DNA from: Acidobacteriota bacterium
GTDB taxonomy: Bacteria > Acidobacteriota > Blastocatellia > Pyrinomonadales > Pyrinomonadaceae
DNA length: 33,923 bases
Direction of reading: 5' to 3'
Assembly (NCBI GenBank): GCA_005790265.1
Contig: SXVE01000267.1
Span: 1 to 33,923, forward strand
Shown: positions 8,877 through 18,116 of the stretch, in pieces
Position numbering within the stretch: position 1 is the first letter of the stretch
How the letters are laid out: every line of letters starts with the position of its first letter
Notes under the pieces: generated by a model
The model's database searches: none
What the model saw: only the letters and a program-made list of their open reading frames with translations
What the model was told of the DNA's origin: nothing
Translations under genes and position numbers: made by a program

Positions 8877-11800
8877 CACAAAAATCCCAGCTCAGAAACG
8901 CGCCGCAATCTTTTGTTCTGCTTTGTTATCTTAGGATTAGCGGCGGCGATGATCGCTGTTCCGTATCATTTCCGCTCGACTGCCGTTTCACCGTCGAAAG
9001 CCGAAATCACTGCGACGGCGAAAACCTCAAGTCACGAAAAGGATTTGGAAAATTACGATATTCGCACGGATAAAAAAGCATTTGAAAAATTAGCCGGTTT
9101 TCGCCGCACCGCGAATAAAAGCGCGGCGACGGTCGCCGATGCGCGCGATGCTTTTGTCGCTGGCGAAGCGGAATTGAAACGAAAAGTGCCGACGCTGAAA
9201 GTCGAGTATAATGCCGAACTGAAAACGCCCGAAGTAATCGCGCCTGATGTCGCAAAAGGAAAAGCCGTTCTGAGCGAAGCGCTCGCCGGTTCGCGCGCCG
9301 ATACGCTGCGCAGTTTCGTGCGCGGCAATGAAAAACTGCTCGGCGTTTCTTCGACAAGCATCGAGACGCTCAAAACCACTGCCGATTACACCAATCCCGA
9401 CGGCAATCTCTCGTTTGCGGAATTGGAACAAAACATCAACGGAATTCCGGTTTTTCGCGGCGAAGTAAAAGCCGGTTTCAACAAAAAAGGCGAAATCATT
9501 CGCGTGATTAACAATCTCGCTCCCGGTTTGGAAAGCGCTGACGTTTCGACCGATTTTCGCAATCCGGCAAACGCCGTCAGCAGCGCGGCGAAATACGTCA
9601 ATTTTGAACTGAAAACCGATTTGACGCGCGCCGAATCAATCGGCGACGAAACGAAAGTTAAATTCGGAACGGACGATTGGGCGCCGACGGCGGAAAAAGT
9701 TTATTTCCCGACCGAACCGGGCGTTGCCGTTCCCGCCTGGAAAGTTCTGATTTGGAAGCCGGTCAATGCTTATTACGTGATTGTTGACGCGGAAAACGGC
9801 ACGATGCTGTGGCGCAAAAACATCACGGAAGATCAAACGCAGGCGGCGACTTATAACGTTTACGCGAATCCGAACGCGATGATTAATTCGGCGGACAATC
9901 CCGCGCCGCTTACGCCCGGACCGGTTTCGCCGTCCGGCGGAATACAGGGCGCGTTGATCGCGCGAACGAATGTGACGCGCGTCGGCAACGAAGCGCCGTA
10001 CACATTTAACAATAACGGCTGGATCAGCGACGGCAACAACGTGACTGACGGCAACAACGTGCAGGCGGGCATTGACCGCGTGGAACCGGACGGAATTGAT
10101 GCGCCGGTTACAGGCGACAATCGAGTGTTCACTTCAACCTGGAATCCGCCGCCCGGAAATCCGGCTCCCGGCGATTCGCCGCTCACTCCGCAAGCGCAAA
10201 ACGGCGCGGTTATCCAAATGTTTTATATGATGAATCTTTATCACGATGAACTTTATCGTTTGGGATTCACTGAACAGGCGCGCAATTTTCAATCGAGCAA
10301 TTTCGGACGCGGCGGACTCGGCAATGACCGCATTTCAGCCGAAGCACAAGATTATTCCGGTTCGAACAACGCCGGTTTCGCCACGCCGTCCGACGGCGGA
10401 CGCGGAAAAATGCAAATGTATTTGTGGACGCGCCCTGTGCCGAATTACGACGGAACGACCGATATGGACATTGTGATTCACGAAGTCACGCACGGCACGT
10501 CCAACCGTCTGCACGGCAACGCCAACGGTTTGGTTTCCAATATGTCGCGCGGAATGGGCGAAGGATGGGGCGATTTTTACGCTCACGCGCTGCTTTCCGA
10601 ACCGTCAGATCCGCTTAACGGAATTTATACAATCGGCGGTTACGCGCTCTATTCGCCGAGCTCTTTGGGCAATTATTATTACGGAATTCGCCGTTTTCCG
10701 AAAGCGATTATGGCGGCGACCGGCGGACCGAATAACCGACCGCATAATCCTCTCACCTTCGCCGACATTGATGCGACGCAGATTAATCTGAACGACGGCG
10801 CGTTCGCGCGCGGACCGAACGGTGCCGCGACCGCCGACCAAGTTCACAATATGGGCGAAGTCTGGAGCAGCGCTCTGTGGGAAGTGCGCGCCAAATTTAT
10901 CGCGCGGCTCGGCTGGCAAGTCGGCAATCGCCGCGTTCTGCAATACGTTACCGACGGAATGAAACTGGCTCCGCTCGCGCCGACTTTTTTGCAGGAACGC
11001 GACGCGATTATCGCAGCAGCGCAAGCGAGTTTGCCGACGCCGCAGGCAAATGCCGACACGAAAGACGTGTGGGAAGGATTTCGCATTCGCGGAATGGGTT
11101 TCAGCGCAAAAATAATTAATCCCGGAACCGGCAGCAGCGACACGCGAGTTGTCGAAGCATTCGATACGCCGAATCTGTCTTCAACTCTGACTTTTTCCGA
11201 CGCAAGCGGCAACAACAACGGAAATTTTGATCCGGGCGAAACCATCACCGTTACCGTTCCGCTCGTTAACAATACGGGTGAAAACGCGTCTGACATTTCA
11301 GTCGAAATCGTCGGCGGCAGTTCGGCAAGCTACGGCAGCATTGTCAACACTTCGAGCGCCAGCCGCCAAATCGCCTACACGATTCCGAGCGGAGCCGTTT
11401 GCGGCAGCGCGATCAGCCTGACTTTCAAAGTCAACAGTAGTCTCGGCGCGATGACTTTTACGCGTTCGATCATTCTCGGCACGCCGATTCCATCGGTAAC
11501 CGAGAATTTTGACGGCGTGACGGCACCGAACCTTCCGGCAAACTGGACGGTCGAATCAATCAGCGGCGGCGTTAATTTCGTAACGGCGGCAAACGGAGCC
11601 AATTCCGCGCCGAACGCGGCGTTTGCGATTGATCCGTTGACGGTCGGCGGCGGAACCAATCTGACTTCGCCGTCGGTGGCAATCACCGCGCAGGCTGGTA
11701 TCGTCACTTTTCAGCACAAATATCTGACCGAAAATTTGTGGGACGGCGGCGTTCTCGAAATCAGTCTTAACGACGGAAATTTTGAAGATATTCTGTCGGC

Positions 11801-12890
11801 GGGCGGCTCTTTTATCGAAAACGGCTACAACAGTTTTCTCGGCGACGGAACGAATAATCCGCTGGCGAATCGAGCCGCGTGGACGGGAAATTCCGGCGGT
11901 TATATCTCGACGAAAGTTCAGCTTCCGGCAGCGGCGGCAGGCAAGAATGTGCGTTTGCGCTGGCGTTTCGGCGCGGACGACAACACCGCGCCGAGCGGCG
12001 GCGGTTGGAGCATTGACGACATTCAGATCATCGGCAATTTCAGCTGCGACCCGGTCAGCAATACGCTCAAATCGCGCGCCGATTTCGACGGCGACGGCAA
12101 ATCGGACGTTTCGGTTTTCCGTCCGGCTGATGGCAATTGGTATGTCAATCGTTCGACGGCAGGCTTTATTTCGGCAAATTGGGGCGCGCCGACCGACATT
12201 ATTACTCCGGGCGATTTCGACGGCGATAAAAAAACCGACACGGCGGTTTTCCGTCCGTCAAACGGAACCTGGTATATCATCGGCAGCGCCAACGGTTTCT
12301 CGTCGGTTCAATTCGGGCAAAACGGCGACCAGCCGGTTTCCGGCGATTATGACGGCGACGGAAAAGATGACATCGCGGTTTATCGCCCGTCAAACGGCAC
12401 TTGGTATCGTCTGAATTCTTCCAATAACGGTTTTGTTTCGGTGCAGTGGGGACAAACCGGCGACAAGCCAATCGTCGCCGATTTTGACGGCGATAAAAAA
12501 GCCGACATCGCCGTTTTCCGAACGGGAACAGGTTATTGGTATATCATCGGCAGCACCAACGGATTTTCGTTCGCGCAGTTCGGCGAAAGCACCGACAAAT
12601 TGGTTCCCGGCGATTACGACGGCGACAACAAGGACGACATCGCCGTATTTCGTCCGTCAAACGGAACTTGGTACCGGCTTAATTCCTCTAACAATCAGTT
12701 TGTTTCCGTTCAGTTCGGCGAAAGCACGGACATTCCGGTTCCTGGCGATTATGACGGCGACAACAAAGACGACATCGCGGTTTACCGCAGCGGAAGATGG
12801 TATCTGAACAATTCCAGAACCGGATTTTCATTTACCGATTTCGGAGCGACGACCGACAAAGCGATTCCGACCGGCTACATTCCCAATTAG
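8874..12890 (+). CDS. Secreted M36 (fungalysin-type) zinc metallopeptidase with C-terminal six-repeat cassette
   Basis: Predicted extracellular zinc endopeptidase. Residues 11-33 form a basic-then-hydrophobic signal peptide or membrane anchor. A fungalysin/thermolysin propeptide (FTP/PepSY-like) region follows at about 100-320, expected to inhibit the zymogen. The catalytic domain spans about 340-760: zinc site HEVTH (H536, E537, H540) with the third ligand E563 in GMGEGWGDF, matching family M36. Next come a CARDB-like beta-sandwich (about 785-875) and a MAM/jelly-roll-like domain (about 880-1060) ending GGGWSIDDI. The last 270 residues are six repeats of about 44 aa of the form DFDGDGK-D-AVFRPSNGTWY, with Asp-rich, probably calcium-binding loops. 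The 1338 aa are roughly twice a classical fungalysin because of the C-terminal additions. The strong site AGGAGGG supports the start. The gene stands alone, ending at a hairpin before ppk1. Confidence 0.93.
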   Translation: MHKNPSSETRRNLLFCFVILGLAAAMIAVPYHFRSTAVSPSKAEITATAKTSSHEKDLENYDIRTDKKAFEKLAGFRRTANKSAATVADARDAFVAGEAELKRKVPTLKVEYNAELKTPEVIAPDVAKGKAVLSEALAGSRADTLRSFVRGNEKLLGVSSTSIETLKTTADYTNPDGNLSFAELEQNINGIPVFRGEVKAGFNKKGEIIRVINNLAPGLESADVSTDFRNPANAVSSAAKYVNFELKTDLTRAESIGDETKVKFGTDDWAPTAEKVYFPTEPGVAVPAWKVLIWKPVNAYYVIVDAENGTMLWRKNITEDQTQAATYNVYANPNAMINSADNPAPLTPGPVSPSGGIQGALIARTNVTRVGNEAPYTFNNNGWISDGNNVTDGNNVQAGIDRVEPDGIDAPVTGDNRVFTSTWNPPPGNPAPGDSPLTPQAQNGAVIQMFYMMNLYHDELYRLGFTEQARNFQSSNFGRGGLGNDRISAEAQDYSGSNNAGFATPSDGGRGKMQMYLWTRPVPNYDGTTDMDIVIHEVTHGTSNRLHGNANGLVSNMSRGMGEGWGDFYAHALLSEPSDPLNGIYTIGGYALYSPSSLGNYYYGIRRFPKAIMAATGGPNNRPHNPLTFADIDATQINLNDGAFARGPNGAATADQVHNMGEVWSSALWEVRAKFIARLGWQVGNRRVLQYVTDGMKLAPLAPTFLQERDAIIAAAQASLPTPQANADTKDVWEGFRIRGMGFSAKIINPGTGSSDTRVVEAFDTPNLSSTLTFSDASGNNNGNFDPGETITVTVPLVNNTGENASDISVEIVGGSSASYGSIVNTSSASRQIAYTIPSGAVCGSAISLTFKVNSSLGAMTFTRSIILGTPIPSVTENFDGVTAPNLPANWTVESISGGVNFVTAANGANSAPNAAFAIDPLTVGGGTNLTSPSVAITAQAGIVTFQHKYLTENLWDGGVLEISLNDGNFEDILSAGGSFIENGYNSFLGDGTNNPLANRAAWTGNSGGYISTKVQLPAAAAGKNVRLRWRFGADDNTAPSGGGWSIDDIQIIGNFSCDPVSNTLKSRADFDGDGKSDVSVFRPADGNWYVNRSTAGFISANWGAPTDIITPGDFDGDKKTDTAVFRPSNGTWYIIGSANGFSSVQFGQNGDQPVSGDYDGDGKDDIAVYRPSNGTWYRLNSSNNGFVSVQWGQTGDKPIVADFDGDKKADIAVFRTGTGYWYIIGSTNGFSFAQFGESTDKLVPGDYDGDNKDDIAVFRPSNGTWYRLNSSNNQFVSVQFGESTDIPVPGDYDGDNKDDIAVYRSGRWYLNNSRTGFSFTDFGATTDKAIPTGYIPN
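12076..12887 (+). repeat. Six tandem repeats (about 132 nt each) encoding VCBS/FG-GAP-like units
   Basis: Each unit begins D(F/Y)DGD and continues -DIAV(F/Y)RPSNGTWY, then a variable strand and a FG--TD-PV-G ending. Units 2, 3 and 5 are nearly identical in their core. A matching six-unit array lies at 17248-18058 in the same orientation. Confidence 0.9.
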
Positions 12891-12937
12891 AAAATAGAAA
12901 GCAGAAAATCCGTCAGGGATTTTCAATTTTCTTCGTA

Positions 12938-12986
12938 AAAAAGAGCGCGCGTGATTAAAATAGCTTTGGTCACACGCGCTCTTTTT
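12938..12986 (+). terminator. Intrinsic terminator after the M36 peptidase gene
   Basis: A 17-bp stem with one mismatch (12938-12954 with 12970-12986; core aaaaagagcgcg against cgcgctcttttt) ends in a T run. A smaller stem (gaaaatcc 12904-12911 with ggattttc 12917-12924) lies just upstream. It separates the peptidase from ppk1. Confidence 0.88.
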
Positions 12987-13113
12987 ATAGTTTCAGACGA
13001 GAAACAAAATCGTCCGCAACAACGGAAAAGAACTAAGTTAACATTTCAAACATTGCTTTTCGACCGCCGGATTATCTACTATCTAATTGACTATCAGGTA
13101 ACTGTTTACATTT

Positions 13114-15234
13114 ATGAAACCGACTGCACAAAAAGAAATAACCGCCGAAACCATCAAAGAAATTACGTCTGCCTCGAATTCGCGCCTGTTGCTCAACCGC
13201 GAATTGAGCTGGCTGGAATTTAATCGCCGCGTTTTGGGCGAAGCGCTTGAAGAAAGAAATCCGCTGCTCGAAAGATTAAAATTCCTCGCTATTTTTTCAA
13301 CCAATCTCGATGAATTTTTTATGATTCGCGTCGCCGGTTTGAAAGAGCAAATCGCCGAAGGCGTGAGCAAAACTTCGATTGACGGAATGACGGCAACCGA
13401 ACAGCTCGCCGAGATCAGCGAAAAACTGCGCCCGATGCTCGACCAGCAAATAAAATGTCTGAACGAAGAAATTCTGCCGCAGCTCGCCGCCGAAAAAATC
13501 GAAATCGTTTCGCACAAAGACTTAAAAAAGGAAGAAATAAAATGGTGCGAAGAGTATTTTCTCAAAAATATTTTTCCCGTTCTGACGCCGCAAGCCGTTG
13601 ATAAAAGCCATCCATTTCCGTATATCTCAAATTTGAGCTTAAATCTCGGATTGTTCGCCGAACCGAATAAAGCCGTTCATCACGGCAAGCTGAAATATCT
13701 TTTCAAAGAACGCCGCTTCGTCCGCGTCAAACTGCCGGCGAACGTTCCGCGCTTGATTCCGATTGACGGCAGCGAAACTCGTTTTACCCGGCTCGGCGAA
13801 CTGATCGCGGCGAATATTCGCTATCTGCTGCCGAATATGGAAACGAGCGAATGCTTTTTGTTTCGTTTAACGCGCGACGCCGACATCGAACTGCGCGAAG
13901 ACGAATCCGGTGATTTGCTGCGCACCATCGAACGCGAGCTGCATCATCAAAAACGCTTCAGTTTTCCGGTTCGCCTTGAAATCGAAGACGCAATGCCGCA
14001 GGAAATCGTCGAATATCTGACCGGCGCGGTCGGATTAAGCGAACAGGATATTTTCCGCGTTAAAGGATTTTTGAACATTCCCGATTTGATGTCGCTTTAT
14101 TCGCTCAACCGACCGCAACTGAAAGATGCGCCGATGAGCTACACGATTCCGAAAGCGCTCCAGAAAGCGCCGAATATTTTCGATGTTTTAAAGAAGCGCG
14201 ATATTCTCGTTCATCATCCGTACACTTCTTACAGCACGATCACCGATTTTATTGACGATGCGGCGGACGATGAAAACGTGCGCGCCATCAAAATCTGTCT
14301 TTACCGCGCGGGCAAAAATTCGCCGATTGTGAAATCGCTCGTCAAAGCGAGCCGCAACGGAAAACAGGTTGCCGCGCTCGTCGAGCTGAAAGCGCGTTTC
14401 GACGAGGAAAACAACATCGAATGGGCGCGTCATCTCGAAAACGAAGGCGTTCACGTGATTTACGGAATGCGCGGATTGAAAACGCACTCGAAAGTCGCGC
14501 TCGTCGTTCGCCACGAAGCGGACGAATTGCGCCGTTACGTGCACATCGCGACCGGAAATTACAATCCGACGACCTCGAAAATCTACACGGACATCGGACT
14601 TTTAACCGCTGATCCGGAAATCGGCGCGGACGCCAGCGATCTGTTTAATTTTTTAACCGGCTATTCCTACAAACCGGAATATCGCTCGCTGCTCGTCGCG
14701 CCGATTAATTTGCGCGACGGAATGCTCGAGATGATTGACTGCGAAACGAAAAACAAAATGGGCGGCAAAGACGCGCGCATTATCGTTAAAATCAACAGTT
14801 TGACCGACGACCGCATTATTCAGGCGCTTTACAGAGCTTCGCAGGCGGGCGTCAAAATTGATTTGATCGTGCGCGGAATTTGCGTGATTCGTCCGCAAAT
14901 CGAAGGTTTATCGGAAAACATTCGCGTCGTTTCGATTGTCGGACGCTTTCTCGAACATAGCCGCATTTTTTATTTTTACAACGGCGGAAAAGAAGAAATT
15001 TACATCGGCAGCGCCGATTGGATGCACCGCAATCTCGACCGCCGCGTCGAAGCGATTGTGCCGATCAAACAGAAAAAGCTGGCGAAGTTTCTAAAAGAGG
15101 AAATTCTCGATTCTTACCTGCGCGACAATGTGAATGCGCAAACGCTCGACGGCGACGGCAATTACCACAAAATCAAAGCCGCGCCCGGCGAAGAATTCAG
15201 TTCGCAGGCGTATTTTTCCGGTTTGGATATTTAA
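13114..15234 (+). CDS. ppk1: Polyphosphate kinase 1
   Basis: Makes inorganic polyphosphate from ATP, and the reverse, through a phosphohistidine intermediate; usually membrane-associated. The N-terminal domain opens with LLNRELSWLEFN and NLDEFFMIRVAGLK, both hallmarks of the family. The catalytic half has HHPYTSY, KICLYRAG, and the autophosphorylated histidine H458 in GLKTHSKVALV (equivalent to H435 of E. coli). The second active-site histidine is H615 in RFLEHSRIFYF (equivalent to H592). The C-terminus carries the expected IYIGSADWMHRNLDRRVE. The 706 aa are typical. The ATG at 13114 lacks a clear Shine-Dalgarno sequence, but the next family motif follows at a normal distance. There is no ppx partner next to it; it is a single-gene unit with its own terminator. 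Confidence 0.97.
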   Translation: MKPTAQKEITAETIKEITSASNSRLLLNRELSWLEFNRRVLGEALEERNPLLERLKFLAIFSTNLDEFFMIRVAGLKEQIAEGVSKTSIDGMTATEQLAEISEKLRPMLDQQIKCLNEEILPQLAAEKIEIVSHKDLKKEEIKWCEEYFLKNIFPVLTPQAVDKSHPFPYISNLSLNLGLFAEPNKAVHHGKLKYLFKERRFVRVKLPANVPRLIPIDGSETRFTRLGELIAANIRYLLPNMETSECFLFRLTRDADIELREDESGDLLRTIERELHHQKRFSFPVRLEIEDAMPQEIVEYLTGAVGLSEQDIFRVKGFLNIPDLMSLYSLNRPQLKDAPMSYTIPKALQKAPNIFDVLKKRDILVHHPYTSYSTITDFIDDAADDENVRAIKICLYRAGKNSPIVKSLVKASRNGKQVAALVELKARFDEENNIEWARHLENEGVHVIYGMRGLKTHSKVALVVRHEADELRRYVHIATGNYNPTTSKIYTDIGLLTADPEIGADASDLFNFLTGYSYKPEYRSLLVAPINLRDGMLEMIDCETKNKMGGKDARIIVKINSLTDDRIIQALYRASQAGVKIDLIVRGICVIRPQIEGLSENIRVVSIVGRFLEHSRIFYFYNGGKEEIYIGSADWMHRNLDRRVEAIVPIKQKKLAKFLKEEILDSYLRDNVNAQTLDGDGNYHKIKAAPGEEFSSQAYFSGLDI

Positions 15235-15261
15235 CCGCCAAACGGCAAAAATCAACCAAAA

Positions 15262-15317
15262 AAAAACCAACAAAAGAAGCTGACAATAAAAATTATCAGC
15301 TTCTTTTGTTGGTTTTT
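15262..15317. terminator. Bidirectional terminator between ppk1 and the EEP-family gene
   Basis: A perfect 22-bp stem (15262-15283 with 15296-15317) has a 12-nt AT-rich loop. The stem starts with five A and ends with five T, so it can act on both converging genes. Confidence 0.92.
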
Positions 15318-15349
15318 CGTTAATCGTCCGAATTTATCTATTCATTTAT

Positions 15350-16486
15350 CTATTCAGCGGTTTGCAGCGTTTCCTTTTTTTCCGCTTCTTCAGCGCGGCG
15401 TTCTTCTTCGAGCGTTTCGAGCGCTTCTTCGATCATTTCATCGGCGTCGCGTTTTTCCTCCGGCGCGGCTTCCGGTTCTTCCTGCGTAAACTGCGCCGTC
15501 GTTTCGAGCGACAGCGAAATATACATCGGATAATGATCGGAACCGACTGACGGCAAACGTTTTAGCTCTACCAAACGAAAATGATTCGAGTGAAAAACGT
15601 GATCGAGCGGACAGCGCACGACCGGGTAAGCGACCGGAAAAGTCGGGTATAAACCGCGACCGATGCGCGGATCGAGCAAACCGCTGATTTTCTGAAAAAG
15701 TTTCGTCGTCCAAGACCACGCGACGTCGTTTAAATCGCCCGCGACAATCGTCGGCACATCGAGTTTGTCAATCATTCGACCGACCATCAGCAATTCGGCA
15801 TCGCGTTCGAGCGAGCGCGTGTTTTCCGTCGGAACCGGCGGGCGCGGATGCAGACAATAAAGACTGATGCGCTTGCCCGAACGCAGCACGACATCGGCGT
15901 GAATCGAAGGAATATCGTCTTCGACCAGAAATTTCAGCTCGGCGTTTTCCATTTCGAGCCGCGAATAAAGCGCGAGTCCGTAAGCGTTATCGAGCGGACA
16001 TTTTACGAAATGCGGAAATTTTCGTTCAAGTTCCGTCAGATTATTTGTCCAAAACTCGTCAACTTCGGCGAGCAGAACCAAATCGGGATTGATTTTTTCA
16101 ACTAATCGAACCAATCTTTCGGTTTCGCGATTGTCGATAAAAACGTTGCAGATAAACAGTTTGATAACATTCTGCGGCAGCGGAACGCGGCTGCGCTCGA
16201 CTTGTTTCGGGTAAAAAGGCAGATATTTGAGAACGCAGAAAATTTGATAAGCGAGACACGATGCGATGAGCAGCAGAAATATCACTTCGACAACGGTCAA
16301 AGGATACATCAAAACGGGCATCAGAATCAGCACCAGCAAACAGACGACCGCAATCTGCAAACGCGGAAATTCACCGATGCGAATCCACCACGCGGTATAT
16401 CGCAAAAACGGCAAAACGGTCAGCATTACTGCCAGAAAACCTAAAAAATAAAGAAAACCTTCAAATGCCCAAAGAATATTATCCAT
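15350..16486 (-). CDS. Membrane-anchored endonuclease/exonuclease/phosphatase (EEP) family protein
   Basis: Three hydrophobic segments near residues 8-30, 43-62 and 64-88 precede an EEP (DNase I-like) domain at about 105-325, the layout of YafD-type proteins. Visible motifs: FICNVFIDN at the start of the fold, LLAEVDEFW with the metal-binding Glu, LYSRLEM, HPRPP, catalytic GDLND (250-254) and SDHYP with the general-base His. The catalytic set looks complete, so hydrolysis of a phosphodiester or phosphomonoester is likely; the substrate (nucleic acid or phospholipid) cannot be read from the sequence. The last 45 residues form a very acidic Glu/Ala-rich tail, probably a charged helix. The ATG at 16486 is about 130 nt from the divergent CxxCH-protein gene. 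It stands alone, ending at the shared terminator with ppk1. Confidence 0.88.
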   Translation of the reverse strand: MDNILWAFEGFLYFLGFLAVMLTVLPFLRYTAWWIRIGEFPRLQIAVVCLLVLILMPVLMYPLTVVEVIFLLLIASCLAYQIFCVLKYLPFYPKQVERSRVPLPQNVIKLFICNVFIDNRETERLVRLVEKINPDLVLLAEVDEFWTNNLTELERKFPHFVKCPLDNAYGLALYSRLEMENAELKFLVEDDIPSIHADVVLRSGKRISLYCLHPRPPVPTENTRSLERDAELLMVGRMIDKLDVPTIVAGDLNDVAWSWTTKLFQKISGLLDPRIGRGLYPTFPVAYPVVRCPLDHVFHSNHFRLVELKRLPSVGSDHYPMYISLSLETTAQFTQEEPEAAPEEKRDADEMIEEALETLEEERRAEEAEKKETLQTAE

Positions 16487-16575
16487 CGCTGAAAATGATT
16501 TTAACTTAATTTATCGTTTAATCTGAAACCGAATTTCTTAAACTATTATTTGTTTAAAACCGTCTGACAATAGTC

Positions 16576-16607
16576 TACAATGACAGTGCCATCTTTTATT
16601 TCAGGAG
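16576..16607 (+). promoter_or_regulatory. Candidate -10 element and ribosome binding site of the CxxCH repeat protein
   Basis: TACAAT at 16576-16581 is a good -10 hexamer without an obvious -35. AGGAG at 16603-16607 is 8 nt before the ATG at 16616. The binding site is convincing; the promoter is tentative. Confidence 0.4.
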
Positions 16608-16615
16608 TTTAACGA

Positions 16616-18061
16616 ATGACCTTGTTTTCGCCTTGTCCCGCGCGCAAAATAATTATCAAATTATCCATAATCTGCGCCGCCGTCGTTTTCGCTTTTGCCG
16701 CATTCGCCTTGTTTTCGGCGCGCCCGAAAACCGTCAGCGCATCGTCATCCGGTCCGACGCCCGCGCATACTAACGCGCCGCGCGAATCCAACTGCACGAC
16801 GTGCCACGCCGATTTTTCGCTGAACAGCGGAACGGGAAGCACAACGATTTCCGGTCTGCCCGCCAATTATCTGCCCGGACAAGTTATTCCTGTGACCGTC
16901 ACAGTCAGCCAAGCCGACGCCGTTATTTACGGTTTTCAGCTGACGGCGATTAACGGCGACGGCGCGCAGATCGGAACTTTCACGATTCCGCAGGCGTCCG
17001 CTTCGCAGATGCAGATCGTCGCCGGTTCGGTTGACGGCATTCAGCGCCGCTACATCGAACACACGAGCAACGGTACGACGCCGACACAATTCGGTTCTAA
17101 ATCGTGGACGTTTAACTGGACGGCACCGGCGCAGCGAGTCGGCAAAATTCGTTTTTACACTGCCGGCAACGCGGCGAACAGCGACCGTTCTCCGGCTGGC
17201 GATTATATTTACGCTTCGTCCGGCGCGACGCTGTCCGGTTCGGCAATCGCCAATTTCGACGGCGACGATAAAAGCGAAGTCGCGGTTTTTCGCCCGTCAA
17301 ACGGCACTTGGTACCGGTTAAACTCAACGAATAACGCTTTCAATTCGTTTCAGTGGGGCGCGAGCACCGACAAAGTCACGCCGGGCGATTATGACGGCGA
17401 CGGCAAAACCGATTTCGCCGTTTGGCGACCGTCAAACGGAACGTGGTATTTGCAAAGAAGCAGCGCCGGTTTCGCCTCCGCACAATTCGGACAAAACGGC
17501 GATATTCCGGTTGCGGGCGATTACGATGGCGATTTGAAAACGGATTTCGCGGTTTTTCGCCCATCAAACGGCACCTGGTATATGCAGCGCAGCACCGCCG
17601 GATTCGCTTTTCAGCAGTTCGGGCAAAACGGCGACAAACCCGTTCAGGGCGATTACGATGCGGACGGAAAAACCGATATTGCCGTTTATCGTCCGAACGG
17701 CGGAATGTGGTATCTGTTAAGATCGGCGAGCGGATTTTCGTCGGTTCAATTCGGCGAAAGCACCGATAAACCGGTTCAGAGCGATTATGACGGCGACGGC
17801 AAAACCGATGTTGCCGTCTGGCGTCCTTCGACCGGCAACTGGTTTGTTTCCGGTTCGACGCGCGGTTTTTCTTTCGTTCAGTTCGGCGCGCCGACCGACC
17901 GACCGGCACCAGCCGATTTCGACGGCGACGGCAAAACGGACATCGCTGTTTTTCGCAGCGGCACTTGGTACGCGCTGCGCAGCGCGGACAATTCTTTCTT
18001 CTCAACGGCATTCGGCGAAAGCACCGACGTTCCGATTGCGAGCGCCTACATCGCCGAGTAA
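16616..18061 (+). CDS. Secreted CxxCH (possible haem c) reeler/choice-of-anchor-V-like protein with six-repeat cassette
   Basis: Residues 10-36 are a signal peptide or anchor. A short segment follows with CTTCH (C60, C63, H64), a potential covalent haem c site. Residues about 70-195 are a beta-sandwich resembling the reeler / choice-of-anchor V group, whose members often begin with a single CxxCH. The remainder (about 211-481) is six repeats of DYDGDGKTDFAV-RPSNGTWY type, nearly the same as those at the end of the M36 peptidase. The repeats end with a short AYIAE tail, comparable to GYIPN there. Export is supported by the signal sequence and the extracellular domain types. The function is unknown; electron transfer is possible but one CxxCH is weak evidence. 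It is divergent from the EEP-family gene. Confidence 0.82.
   Translation: MTLFSPCPARKIIIKLSIICAAVVFAFAAFALFSARPKTVSASSSGPTPAHTNAPRESNCTTCHADFSLNSGTGSTTISGLPANYLPGQVIPVTVTVSQADAVIYGFQLTAINGDGAQIGTFTIPQASASQMQIVAGSVDGIQRRYIEHTSNGTTPTQFGSKSWTFNWTAPAQRVGKIRFYTAGNAANSDRSPAGDYIYASSGATLSGSAIANFDGDDKSEVAVFRPSNGTWYRLNSTNNAFNSFQWGASTDKVTPGDYDGDGKTDFAVWRPSNGTWYLQRSSAGFASAQFGQNGDIPVAGDYDGDLKTDFAVFRPSNGTWYMQRSTAGFAFQQFGQNGDKPVQGDYDADGKTDIAVYRPNGGMWYLLRSASGFSSVQFGESTDKPVQSDYDGDGKTDVAVWRPSTGNWFVSGSTRGFSFVQFGAPTDRPAPADFDGDGKTDIAVFRSGTWYALRSADNSFFSTAFGESTDVPIASAYIAE
17248..18058 (+). repeat. Second six-unit VCBS/FG-GAP-like repeat array
   Basis: Six units of about 132 nt with core D(F/Y)DGDGKTD-AV(F/W)RPSNGTWY. 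They match the array at 12076-12887 in unit length, copy number and position at the gene's 3' end, and run in the same direction about 4.4 kb downstream. Confidence 0.9.
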
Positions 18062-18116
18062 ATCAAACGAACTGAAAAGCCTGTAAAAACGTAAAAAACC
18101 GAGCCGCCAATAAAAG

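Noticed and set aside
11782..12414. 210-codon frame overlapping the peptidase's repeat region
   Set aside because: It is a shadow frame of the GC-periodic repeats; Arg-rich, no start signals. The same applies to the long minus-strand frame at 17376-18011.
12076..12887. Regularly spaced direct repeats resembling a CRISPR-like array
   Set aside because: The period of about 132 nt is in frame with a protein repeat, and there are no unique spacers or cas genes.
12951..13223. 90-codon open frame before ppk1
   Set aside because: It starts inside the terminator stem, runs into ppk1 in another frame and has no ribosome site or recognisable domain.
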